The notes under the pieces: model-generated
Told to the model about the DNA's origin: nothing
What the model saw: the letters and a program-made list of their open reading frames with translations, nothing else
The model's database searches: none
Position numbers and translations under genes: made by a program
In this document: piece by piece, positions 34,989 through 42,282 of the stretch
Numbering within the stretch: the stretch's first letter is position 1
Layout: each line of letters opens with the position of its first letter
NCBI GenBank assembly: GCA_019114225.1
Contig: DXFW01000020.1
Coordinates: forward strand, 124,001-188,000
DNA length: 64,000 bases
Source of the DNA: Candidatus Allofournierella pullicola
GTDB taxonomy: Bacteria; Bacillota; Clostridia; Oscillospirales; Ruminococcaceae
Direction of reading: 5' to 3'

Positions 34989-36268
34989 CAGCCCTGAGCG
35001 CCGGCGGCGCTCACCTGACACTCCACCGAGTAGCTGCCGGTGGCGAAGATGGTGGTGGAGGCGGGGATCTGAATGCTGGCGGCGATCTTTTCACGGCCTT
35101 CCGCGATCTGGATGTCGGAAGCGTCCACCACGGCCACCACGCTGTTGGGGCTGAGGGATTCCAGCTCTTCCTCCGGGCCCACCAGCACCACGCCGGTGAT
35201 CCGGGAATCCAGCGCCTTGATCTCCATGTTGGCGGGCTGGTTGATGACCCGGATCTGGCTGACGTTGAGGGTCTTGGTGGCATACCCCTGGGTGTTGAAG
35301 GTGAGGTTGACGGTGGAGAGATTGTCGCGGCTCTCCACGCCCTTGGGCAGATTCACCTGCAGCTGATAGACCTTGTCCAGCTGGAAGCTGGAGAGGTCGA
35401 AGTCGCTGACGGTGATCTCGGTGAGGTTCTGGATGACCGACGAGCGGCCGGAGACCACCATGGTCTCCTGGCTGAGGGTGTAGTCCAGAGAATTCAGATC
35501 AAAGTTGGGCGGGTAGTTGATGAAGTTGACGCTCAGGGGCAGCTCCGCGTTCTGGTAAACGGTGAGGTTCACATCCACGATGGAATTGTCCAGCGTGGAG
35601 AACTCCAGATCCATGGGCTGGTTGTTCACATCCCGCACTTCCAGGGTGACGGTGGCGATCTTGCTGGTGGAGAGGTTCTCCAGATCGGTGCTTGCAGGCA
35701 CCTTGGCCACAATGCTGCCGATCTTTTCCACTTCGCTCTCCGGCCCGCGCACCGTCACGATGGAGGGCGCGGCGGTGGTGCTGTGGAGCACAAAGCCGTC
35801 GGCAATGGTGATCTGCTGGTCCATCTCCACCTGCACGGTGAACTCCTTGCTCTCGATGGTGTCGAACACCACGGTCACGGTGTCGGAGGTGGAGGCGGTG
35901 ACCCGGGAGGCGCTGTTGCCCAGCACCCGCACCAGCAGGTTCAGTTCCCAGGTGCCCGGCCCCTTGACCACGGAATAGTCGGGGTAGACCAGCACGTTTT
36001 CCGCCGTGAGGCCGAAAACGTCGGTGCCGTTGCCCGCCAGTTCCACGGTGGCCTGGGCCATGGGGTCGTTGATGATGTCCAGCCCGAGGCTGGTGTACAT
36101 CTGGCTGTCCTGCTCAAAGTTCACCGGCACGCCCTTGAGCCGGTTGGTCTGATCCGGGTCGATGTAGACGGTGACGATGGTCCAGATGAGCAGGGCAATG
36201 CCCAGCGAGAGCAGGATGTTCACGCCCCGGTTGTTCAAAAAGGAACGGTCAATCTTTCTTTTTTTCAT
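34988..36268 (-). CDS. cdaR: YbbR-domain protein CdaR, regulator of diadenylate cyclase
   Basis: A 426-residue extracytoplasmic protein with one N-terminal membrane helix (LLSLGIALLIWTIVTVYI, about 18-35). Repeats of the YbbR beta-domain follow (for example QATVELAGNGTDVFGL, VTVRGPESEVEKIGSI, GVVLVGPEEELESLS). CdaR binds and modulates CdaA at the membrane. It overlaps cdaA by 20 bases. Confidence 0.9.
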   Translation of the reverse strand: MKKRKIDRSFLNNRGVNILLSLGIALLIWTIVTVYIDPDQTNRLKGVPVNFEQDSQMYTSLGLDIINDPMAQATVELAGNGTDVFGLTAENVLVYPDYSVVKGPGTWELNLLVRVLGNSASRVTASTSDTVTVVFDTIESKEFTVQVEMDQQITIADGFVLHSTTAAPSIVTVRGPESEVEKIGSIVAKVPASTDLENLSTSKIATVTLEVRDVNNQPMDLEFSTLDNSIVDVNLTVYQNAELPLSVNFINYPPNFDLNSLDYTLSQETMVVSGRSSVIQNLTEITVSDFDLSSFQLDKVYQLQVNLPKGVESRDNLSTVNLTFNTQGYATKTLNVSQIRVINQPANMEIKALDSRITGVVLVGPEEELESLSPNSVVAVVDASDIQIAEGREKIAASIQIPASTTIFATGSYSVECQVSAAGAQG

Positions 36269-37136
36269 GTTTCCCTCTCCAGAACAGCGCCTTCTTGGCT
36301 TCCTTCTCCTCGGGCGGCACCAGTTCCTCCTGCAGCAGGTTGAACAGGTTCTGCCGGTCCAGGCGGCGGATCAGCACACCGTTTTTGGCCATGGAGATGA
36401 TGCCGGTCTCTTCGCTGACCACCACCACCACCGCGTCGGAGTTTTCGCTCATGCCCAGGGCCGCCCGGTGACGGGTGCCCATGTCCTTGCCGATCTCCAG
36501 ATTGTCCGAAAGGGGCAAAACACAGCCGGCGGCTTTGAGGGTGCCGTCCCGCACCACCACCGCGCCGTCGTGGAGCGGGGTGCCTTCGTAGAAGATGGTG
36601 CCCAGGATCTCCGGGTTCACGTCGGCGTTGATGGCGGTGCCGGTGCGGATGATCTCCGAAAGGTTGGAACCCCGCTCCAGCACGATCAGCGCGCCGGTGC
36701 TGGTGTCGCTCAGCTGCTCGGCCGCGTCGCAGATGGCAAGGCAGGCGTTCTGCCATTTGCCCCGCAGGCTGGGGTCGGCACGGCGGCTGTGGAACAGGTT
36801 CGACGCCCACTTGTCCGTGCGGCCCACCTGCTCCAGCGCCCGGCGCAGCTCCGGCTGGAACAGCACGATCAGCGCCAAAAAGCCGATCTGCAGCACCGCG
36901 TTCATCAAATAGGTCACGGTGCGCAGTTCCAGCGCGTAGGCAACGGCGTAGCCCACCAGCAGCACCACGGCGCCCTTGGCCACCTGGGCCGCCCGGGTCT
37001 TGCGCACCAGGGCGATCACCTCGTACACCACGAAGGCGACGATCAGAATGTCCAGGATATTGCGCGGGTCCTGGGTGATGGCGCGGAAATTATTGAATAC
37101 CATGGTCAGCGTTCCGCTTTCGAACCAGTCTGCCAA
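36249..37136 (-). CDS. cdaA: Membrane diadenylate cyclase CdaA
   Basis: A 295-residue protein with three N-terminal membrane helices followed by a DAC domain. The catalytic DGA (PLHDGAVVV, about residue 196) and RHR (GTRHRAALGMSE, about 228) motifs are intact. It condenses two ATP to c-di-AMP, which controls potassium, osmotic and cell-wall homeostasis. The start is TTG 37136, 6 nt after GGAGGG. First gene of a long minus-strand train. Confidence 0.95.
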   Translation of the reverse strand: MADWFESGTLTMVFNNFRAITQDPRNILDILIVAFVVYEVIALVRKTRAAQVAKGAVVLLVGYAVAYALELRTVTYLMNAVLQIGFLALIVLFQPELRRALEQVGRTDKWASNLFHSRRADPSLRGKWQNACLAICDAAEQLSDTSTGALIVLERGSNLSEIIRTGTAINADVNPEILGTIFYEGTPLHDGAVVVRDGTLKAAGCVLPLSDNLEIGKDMGTRHRAALGMSENSDAVVVVVSEETGIISMAKNGVLIRRLDRQNLFNLLQEELVPPEEKEAKKALFWRGKHEKKKD

Positions 37137-37194
37137 ACCAAGCCCTCCCTGTCAGGCGCCGCGGCGGGGCCGGGCGCCGAAAATCTCAACTTTT

Positions 37195-37222
37195 AGTATA
37201 GCATACCGCTGTTTTCTTGCAA
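37195..37222 (-). promoter_or_regulatory. Promoter of the cdaA-led gene train
   Basis: Minus strand: -35 TTGCAA (37217-37222), 16-bp spacer, -10 TATACT (37195-37200) with an extended TGC. About 60 bp upstream of cdaA. Confidence 0.75.
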
Positions 37223-37249
37223 AGTTTTTTTCGCGGAGCACCGCACATT

Positions 37250-38365
37250 TTACACATTTGCTTTTTCCAGCAGGGCCACCGCGTGGGCCGCAATGCCCAG
37301 GCCCTGGCCGGTGAAGCCCAGATGTTCCTCGGTGGTGGCCTTCACGCTCACCGCACCCGGCTCCATGCCCAGCGCCGCGGCCAGGTTTTGGGCCATGGCG
37401 GGGATGTGGGGCGCAAGTTTGGGCGCCTGGCAGAGGATGGTGGAATCCACGTTCACCGGCCGCCAACCCTGTTCGGCCAGCAGCTCCGCCACATGGCGGG
37501 CCAGAGCCAGGCTGTCCGCCCCTTTGTAGGCGGGGTCGGTGTCCGGGAAGTGCTTGCCGATGTCGCCCAAAGCCGCCGCCCCCAGCAGGGCGTCCATCAC
37601 CGCATGGGTGAGCACGTCCGCGTCGGAGTGGCCCAGCAGGCCCTTTTCATAGGGGATCTTCACCCCGCCCAGGATGAGGCCCCGGCCCTCCACCAGTTTA
37701 TGTACGTCGTAGCCGTGGCCGATACGCATGACCTTTTCTCCTTTCAGATCGTCGGGTGTGGTGATCTTGTAGTTTTCATACTCCCCTTCCACCAGCTGCA
37801 CCGGCCTGGCCGCCTGCTCGAACAGCTGGCAGTCGTCGGTGACCGCCTCATCGCCGGCCAGCGCCAGATAGGCCGCCCGGTCAAAGCACTGGGGCGTCTG
37901 CATGGCAAAGAGTTTTTGGCGGGGCGGGGTGCTCTCCACAAGGCCCTCCGGCCCGGCCATCTTGATGGTGTCCTTCACCGGCACCGCCGGGGCGGCCGCG
38001 CCCGTTTGTTCCGCCGCTTCCAGCACCCGGGTGATCACCGCTTCGCTCACGAAGGGGCGGGCCGCGTCGTGGATGGCCACCAGTTCACCCTTTGCCGCCC
38101 GCACCCCTGCCAGGGCGCTGAGGGCGCGGGTGGCCCCGCCTTTCACCAGCGTCACCGGCTTTTGGCAGCGGGCCGCCGCGGCCCGGGCCGCGGTCTCGTC
38201 CGCCCCGGTGACGATGACCAGCTCGGAGACGAAGGGATGGCGGTCAAAGGCCGCCACGCTGGCGGACAGCACCGTGCCACCGCCCAGCGGAGCCGAAAGT
38301 TTATCGAACCCCATCCGGCGGGACGAACCCGCCGCCACCAGCACCGCCGTGACCGTTTTTTTCAT
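37250..38365 (-). CDS. ispDF: Bifunctional IspD/IspF of the MEP isoprenoid pathway
   Basis: One continuous 371-residue reading frame. Residues 1-212 are IspD ([31 protein letters not shown]), which makes CDP-ME from MEP and CTP. From [12 protein letters not shown] on (about 214-371) is IspF ([30 protein letters not shown]), the zinc enzyme forming MEcPP. The two join with no stop ([16 protein letters not shown]). They catalyse non-consecutive steps; IspE is elsewhere. ATG 38365 lies 7 nt after GGAGGG. Confidence 0.95.
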   Translation of the reverse strand: MKKTVTAVLVAAGSSRRMGFDKLSAPLGGGTVLSASVAAFDRHPFVSELVIVTGADETAARAAAARCQKPVTLVKGGATRALSALAGVRAAKGELVAIHDAARPFVSEAVITRVLEAAEQTGAAAPAVPVKDTIKMAGPEGLVESTPPRQKLFAMQTPQCFDRAAYLALAGDEAVTDDCQLFEQAARPVQLVEGEYENYKITTPDDLKGEKVMRIGHGYDVHKLVEGRGLILGGVKIPYEKGLLGHSDADVLTHAVMDALLGAAALGDIGKHFPDTDPAYKGADSLALARHVAELLAEQGWRPVNVDSTILCQAPKLAPHIPAMAQNLAAALGMEPGAVSVKATTEEHLGFTGQGLGIAAHAVALLEKANV

Positions 38366-38428
38366 CGCGCAGCCCTCCGTTTTTTCAGCACACCGCCATT
38401 TTTGTATATTATTATAAAGGATATACGC

Positions 38429-38456
38429 AAAAAAATCCACCGGCGGAGCCGGTGGA
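38429..38456 (-). terminator. Terminator of spo0A
   Basis: TCCACCGGC pairs with GCCGGTGGA (38436-38456) around a 3-nt loop, followed by TTTTTTTG on the minus strand. The downstream ispDF has its own -10-like TATAAT at 38411-38416. Confidence 0.9.
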
Positions 38457-38478
38457 CGGTTCTTTGCTGCAATGAGGC

Positions 38479-39225
38479 TCAGGCGCGGCGCTGCTTTTTG
38501 TCCAGGCGCATTTTGTCCGCGATCATGGCGATGAACTCGGAATTGGTGGGCTTGCCCCGCAGGTTGTGGATGGTGTAGCCAAAGTAGCTGTTCAGCACCT
38601 CCACGTCGCCCCGGTCCCAGGCCACCTCGATGGCGTGACGGATGGCCCGCTCCACCCGGCTGGCCGTGGTGCCGTTCTGCTTGGCGATCTGCGGATAGAG
38701 GCGCTTGGTCACCGCGTTGATATAGTCCGGGTCTGCGGCGGTGAGCAGAATGGCGTCCCGCAAGAACTGATACCCCTTGATGTGGGCGGGCACCCCGATC
38801 TGGTGCAGGATTTCGGTGACCGTGACCTCGTCGCTGGACGCTCCGTGGCTCTGGGCCGGCGCGCCGGAAGCACGGGTCACCCGGCTGGCAAGACTGGTCT
38901 CGTCGAAAGGCTTGAGAAAATAGAAAGCAAAGCCGCTGTCCAGCAGTTCCTGCTCCAGCTGCTCGTTCTGGAACGCACCCGTGACGTAGAATTGGGCACG
39001 GCCGCCCTCCTGCTCATACCGCTGCTTCACCGAGATGGCATCCAGCCCGGGCATGAAGGCGTCCAGCAGCACTGCCTGGGGCCGCTGGGCGCGCAGCGCG
39101 TCCAGCGCCGCCGCGCCGTTCTTTTCGCACACATGCACCTCCACGCCCTTGGCCTCCAGGGCCGCTTTGCAGGCCGCCGTGTAGCCCGCGCCGGTATCCG
39201 TCATCAGGAATTTGATCGGTTCCAT
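38479..39225 (-). CDS. spo0A: Sporulation master regulator Spo0A
   Basis: A 248-residue response regulator. The receiver has the phosphoacceptor Asp55 (VLLDAFMPG), Thr82 and Lys105 (FLKPFD), but the N-terminal acidic pocket reads MTDTGAG with one Asp instead of the usual pair. The C-terminal domain is unmistakable: [38 protein letters not shown] and [14 protein letters not shown]. Phosphorylated Spo0A starts endospore formation. ATG 39225 follows GGAGGAG. Confidence 0.96.
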   Translation of the reverse strand: MEPIKFLMTDTGAGYTAACKAALEAKGVEVHVCEKNGAAALDALRAQRPQAVLLDAFMPGLDAISVKQRYEQEGGRAQFYVTGAFQNEQLEQELLDSGFAFYFLKPFDETSLASRVTRASGAPAQSHGASSDEVTVTEILHQIGVPAHIKGYQFLRDAILLTAADPDYINAVTKRLYPQIAKQNGTTASRVERAIRHAIEVAWDRGDVEVLNSYFGYTIHNLRGKPTNSEFIAMIADKMRLDKKQRRA

Positions 39226-39266
39226 TTTCTTCTCCTCCAAAATGTGTATTTCCCTTAACGGAACCA

Positions 39267-39295
39267 ATTTTACCATATATTACCAATTTATGCAA
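39267..39295 (-). promoter_or_regulatory. spo0A promoter
   Basis: Minus strand: -35 TTGCAT (39290-39295), 17-bp spacer, -10 TAAAAT (39267-39272), about 40 bp before the ATG. No clear 0A box is seen. Confidence 0.65.
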
Positions 39296-39362
39296 GAGTT
39301 TTTTCATTCCTGCGCCAGCAAACGCCCCTCTTTGCAGGCCAAAAGCGCTGGAAAGCGGCTTT

Positions 39363-40586
39363 TTATGCGGCTTTGCGCGCGGCTGCCGCGTCGGCACTGG
39401 CCAGCATATTCTCTGCGAAAATGCCAAATCCCCGGGTGGGGTCGTTCACCAGAACGTGGGTCACCGCCCCCACCAGCCGGTCGTTCTGCACGATGGGGCT
39501 GCCGCTCATGCCCTGCACGATCCCGCCGGTGGCGGCCAACAGCTCCGGGTCGGTGATGCGGATGACCATATTGCGGTTGGGGTCCTCCTCGGTGAGGGAG
39601 ATCTGCTCGATCTCCGCGTCGTACCAGGCCGGCTCATCGCCGCCGATGGTGGTGAGGATACGGGCGGGGCCTTCGCAGGCCTCCTGCGCCTGGGCCACCA
39701 CCATATCCTGGCCGTCCATCACCCGGCGGATGGAACCATAGACGCCGGTGGCTCCGTTGATGAGGATGTCGCCCATGGCTCCCTCGCCGGTGAAACGGCC
39801 CTTCAGCTCGCCCGGCGCCCCCGCCGCGCCCGCCACATAGCCGGTGATGGTGACCGGGGCCACCTCGCCGCTGAGCAGTGCGATGGACTGGCCGGTGTCG
39901 GCGTCACTGATGGAGTGGCCAAGCCCGCCGTAGATCCCGGTGGAATTGTCCACAAAGGTAAGGGTGCCGATCCCGGCAGAGGAATCCCGCACCCACATGC
40001 CCGCCCGCCAGCGCTGGGAGTCCGCGTCCTGCACGGACTGGAGCGAGGTGGTGTGCTCGGCGCCGTCCCGGGTGTAGACCAGCTGCACCGGGCGGCCCTC
40101 CGCGGCCTGGATGGCGGCGCTGACGTCGTCGTTGTCCACGGTTTTGTGCCCGTCTATGCTGACGATCACGTCCCCCATCTTCAGCCCTGCCGCCTTGGCC
40201 GGGTTGGCGGAACCCCCGGCGGTGCGTATGTCGGTGAAGGCCACCACCATCGCCCCGTCGGAAAACATCTTGATCCCAAAGGGAGTGCCGCAGACGGTGA
40301 CCGCGCGGCGGTCCACCACCACGGCGCGCACTGTTTTGACCGGTATGCCTCCCAGCACCGACAGCGTCACATTATAGCTGCCGCCGGTGGGCACTGCCTG
40401 CACGGCGGCGGCCCCGCCCTTCGGCTCCAGCGGCACGATCCAGGGCATTTGGGCCAGGGCGAGCGTCTGGCCCTGGGGCACCATGAAGGTGTCCGGCAGC
40501 TGTGTGTAAAGATAGGTAAGGCAGCCCAGCGCCAGCGCGGCGGCTCCCACCGCCAGCGTCAGGCAGCGCCTGAAAAATGTGAGCAT
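39363..40586 (-). CDS. spoIVB: SpoIVB signalling serine peptidase
   Basis: A 407-residue forespore-secreted protease that triggers pro-sigma-K processing. One N-terminal membrane helix (about 8-26), a PDZ domain (AAGLKMGDVIVSIDGHKTV) and the S55 peptidase domain with His in GGLGHSISD and catalytic Ser in GMSGSPIVQ are visible. It lies just before spo0A, the usual sporulation pair. Start ATG 40586 with GGGGAGG upstream. Confidence 0.94.
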   Translation of the reverse strand: MLTFFRRCLTLAVGAAALALGCLTYLYTQLPDTFMVPQGQTLALAQMPWIVPLEPKGGAAAVQAVPTGGSYNVTLSVLGGIPVKTVRAVVVDRRAVTVCGTPFGIKMFSDGAMVVAFTDIRTAGGSANPAKAAGLKMGDVIVSIDGHKTVDNDDVSAAIQAAEGRPVQLVYTRDGAEHTTSLQSVQDADSQRWRAGMWVRDSSAGIGTLTFVDNSTGIYGGLGHSISDADTGQSIALLSGEVAPVTITGYVAGAAGAPGELKGRFTGEGAMGDILINGATGVYGSIRRVMDGQDMVVAQAQEACEGPARILTTIGGDEPAWYDAEIEQISLTEEDPNRNMVIRITDPELLAATGGIVQGMSGSPIVQNDRLVGAVTHVLVNDPTRGFGIFAENMLASADAAAARKAA

Positions 40587-40631
40587 GCAAATCGACCTCC
40601 CCGCCGGGGCGCAGAGCCGCCCCGGGTGCTC

Positions 40632-40657
40632 GGCCCGGCGGCAGCTGCCGCCGGGCC
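40632..40657. repeat. Perfect 26-bp palindrome in the spoIVB leader
   Basis: GGCCCGGCGGCAG is followed by its exact complement with no spacer. It lies between the candidate spoIVB -10 and the ribosome binding site, at the expected 5' end of the mRNA. Confidence 0.8.
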
Positions 40658-40665
40658 CTGGTGAT

Positions 40666-40695
40666 TAGTATGCTCCGTTTGCGCGGGATTATAGC
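40666..40695 (-). promoter_or_regulatory. Candidate sigma-G/sigma-F promoter of spoIVB
   Basis: Minus strand -10 CATACTA (40666-40672), identical to the Bacillus sigma-G -10 consensus, 17-bp spacer, and GCTATA (40690-40695) as a partial -35 match. spoIVB is known to be a forespore gene in Bacillus. Confidence 0.5.
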
Positions 40696-40729
40696 CCGGC
40701 CAGCCGCGCCGTCTGTGTGCTCCTGCCGA

Positions 40730-40758
40730 TTGACAAACCCCGCCGCGGCTGGTACACT
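40730..40758 (+). promoter_or_regulatory. Promoter of the HEPN-like gene
   Basis: -35 TTGACA (40730-40735), 17-bp spacer, -10 TACACT (40753-40758), 48 bp before the ATG. Confidence 0.8.
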
Positions 40759-40805
40759 GAAAACGCATGCGGCGTCAACGGTCTTGCAAGAGAGTGGTGA
40801 GCGAT

Positions 40806-41282
40806 ATGGGGTTCATGCAGTCTTATAAGCGTTTGGACAATCTCTGCCGCGATATGAACGGCGTGGGCGTGACCGGCTATCTGCAGGATATGGACAGTGC
40901 GCCGAAGGGGCGGGTTCGTGTGCCCGGGTGGGACGACGACCGGCGGCAGCTGAAACATTACCGCCATCTCCGCAACCGCATTGCCCACGAGAACGACGCT
41001 TGCGAGGAGGACCTCTGTTCCCCCGCGGACGCCGCCTGGCTGGAAGATTTTTGCCGGCGCATTCTGGAACGCACCGATCCCCTTGCGATGTATTTTTCGT
41101 CCGGTGTTCAGAATGGTGTGCCCGCCGTTCAGGAACATGTGCCAGCTGCCCCGCTCCCGGCCCAAAGGCAGGGAAGGCAGCCCCGTGACTGGGCGCCGGA
41201 ACTGTTCATGGCCGCGGTGGTGCTTGCGGCACTGGCGGGGCTTGTGTTTTTGGGCGCGCACATTGCGGTGACCTTTTTCTGA
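40806..41282 (+). CDS. Small membrane-anchored protein with a HEPN-like RxxxxH motif
   Basis: A 158-residue protein of unknown function. The N-terminal 95 residues are helical; HYRHLRNRIAHEN holds Arg56-x4-His61, the R-x4-6-H pattern of HEPN domains. A Pro/Gln linker (about 105-130) leads to one C-terminal membrane helix (about 133-155), so the soluble part would face the cytoplasm. No nucleotidyltransferase or antitoxin partner lies next to it. ATG 40806 is chosen from GAGTGGTGAG upstream. The motif alone does not prove RNase activity. Confidence 0.65.
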   Translation: MGFMQSYKRLDNLCRDMNGVGVTGYLQDMDSAPKGRVRVPGWDDDRRQLKHYRHLRNRIAHENDACEEDLCSPADAAWLEDFCRRILERTDPLAMYFSSGVQNGVPAVQEHVPAAPLPAQRQGRQPRDWAPELFMAAVVLAALAGLVFLGAHIAVTFF

Positions 41283-41296
41283 TGTTTTCACAAACC

Positions 41297-41331
41297 AAAA
41301 AACGCTGCCGGAGGAAGGCCCTTCGGCAGCG
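41297..41331 (-). terminator. Minus-strand terminator between the HEPN-like gene and tRNA-Leu
   Basis: CGCTGCCG pairs with CGGCAGCG (41303-41331) around an inner GGAAGG-CCTT helix. The T-run TTTTTT is on the minus strand (41302-41297), none on plus. It would end a transcript coming from the collagen-like gene and crossing tRNA-Leu in antisense. Confidence 0.75.
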
Positions 41332-41345
41332 CGGCAATCAAATAT

Positions 41346-41429
41346 GCGGGTATGGCGGAATTGGCAGACGCGCCAGACTTAGGATCTGGTACCCCCGGTG
41401 TGCAGGTTCGACCCCTGTTACCCGCACCA
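41346..41429 (+). tRNA. tRNA-Leu (anticodon TAG)
   Basis: Acceptor arms GCGGGTA and TACCCGC, class II long variable arm, anticodon stem-loop CAGACTTAGGATCTG with TAG reading CUA/CUN codons, T-loop GGTTCGACC and encoded CCA. Confidence 0.95.
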
Positions 41430-41469
41430 CGTCGGAGCAAGTGATAAATCACTTGCTCCGACGTTTTTT
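41430..41469 (+). terminator. Terminator of tRNA-Leu
   Basis: CGTCGGAGCAAGTGAT pairs perfectly with its complement (16 bp, 41430-41463), followed by TTTTTTA. Starts at the base after the tRNA CCA. Confidence 0.95.
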
Positions 41470-42034
41470 ATTCTTTCCTTGTCAGCCTGATGACCGACAC
41501 GGTGGCCGCACCGGAGCGGTCCGCCACATTGCTGTTATAGGTCAGGCTGAAACTGGTGGGTTCCGGCACATGAATGATGACAGAACTGGACCCGTAGGCG
41601 CTGGAAAGCGCCGCCCCGGTTTTGAAATAGATTCCATAAAGCAGGTTGGACGTTCCGTTATAGGCAGGTGTGACCTGCATATAACCCGCTTCTTCCAATA
41701 TGGCCGACACGCTGAACGAAATGCAGTAGTAACCGGGCGCCAGCTCGATCCGGGTCCCGTTTGCCAGCGAGATGTTCCCTGTGGGGTCCGCCGTGCCGGT
41801 GAGCAGCGGGATGGGCTGCCCGCTCTCGAATCTGCGTTCAAACACGAAAAAGGAGGCAAAGCAATCCTCCGCAGGCTCTCCCTGCGGCCCCTGGGGACCC
41901 GGTTCTCCCTGCGGTCCCTGGGGGCCGGGTTCCCCCTGCGGGCCCTGAGGGCCGCTGCAAATGCAGCAGCCGCAGGAGCTCCCGCAAGGCTGCCGCATAA
42001 AACCGGGCCTGCGATCCGGGTTCGTTTTTTCCAT
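41468..42034 (-). CDS. Collagen-like protein, probable spore-surface (BclA-type) filament
   Basis: A 188-residue protein. A short N-terminus with a Cys cluster (CGSSCGCCIC, about 17-26) precedes nine Gly-X-Y triplets built from GPQGPQGEP repeated three times (about 28-54). The C-terminal 130 residues look like the beta-jelly-roll trimerisation domain of exosporium collagens (for instance GTRIELAPGYYCISFSVS). Such proteins coat spores of Bacillus and Clostridioides. The location and sigma-K-like promoter support that, but it is inference. No signal peptide. Confidence 0.8.
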   Translation of the reverse strand: MEKTNPDRRPGFMRQPCGSSCGCCICSGPQGPQGEPGPQGPQGEPGPQGPQGEPAEDCFASFFVFERRFESGQPIPLLTGTADPTGNISLANGTRIELAPGYYCISFSVSAILEEAGYMQVTPAYNGTSNLLYGIYFKTGAALSSAYGSSSVIIHVPEPTSFSLTYNSNVADRSGAATVSVIRLTRKE

Positions 42035-42070
42035 ATCGTCTTCACTCCACCGTCAAAAATTTTCTGCCCC

Positions 42071-42097
42071 ACTATATGTTCGCGCCGGGCCGGCCGT
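42071..42097 (-). promoter_or_regulatory. Candidate sigma-K promoter of the collagen-like gene
   Basis: Minus strand -10 CATATAGT (42071-42078, pattern CATANNNT), 17-bp spacer, AC at -35 (42096-42097). The start codon is about 30 nt after the predicted +1. Confidence 0.35.
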
Positions 42098-42247
42098 GTC
42101 TTCGTCCTGTCCCCCTGTGCGGCGGGGGGCCCGCATGATTTTCGGCCGCAGATGGAAGTTTTCACAAAGGGCGGGGCCGCTTTGCTTATTTTACAGTGCA
42201 TTTTGATAAAGTAATAAAATTTTTCTTTGATTTTATCCAGAAAAATA

Positions 42248-42276
42248 TTGACATCCTTTTTTGAGAGTGGTATATT
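42248..42276 (+). promoter_or_regulatory. ilv operon promoter
   Basis: -35 TTGACA (42248-42253), 17-bp spacer, -10 TATATT (42271-42276). The 45 bp before it are very A/T rich, like an UP element. The expected start is about 42283, just before the T-box leader. Confidence 0.9.
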
Positions 42277-42282
42277 TGACGA

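Noticed and set aside
37700-37740. Frameshift or stop separating ispD and ispF
   Set aside because: The reading frame continues from DDLKGEK into [10 protein letters not shown] without interruption.
39330-39366. Terminator after spoIVB
   Set aside because: A short AAG(C)CGC/GCGCTT stem with TTTT can be drawn, but it is only about six pairs with a bulge. Not convincing enough to list.
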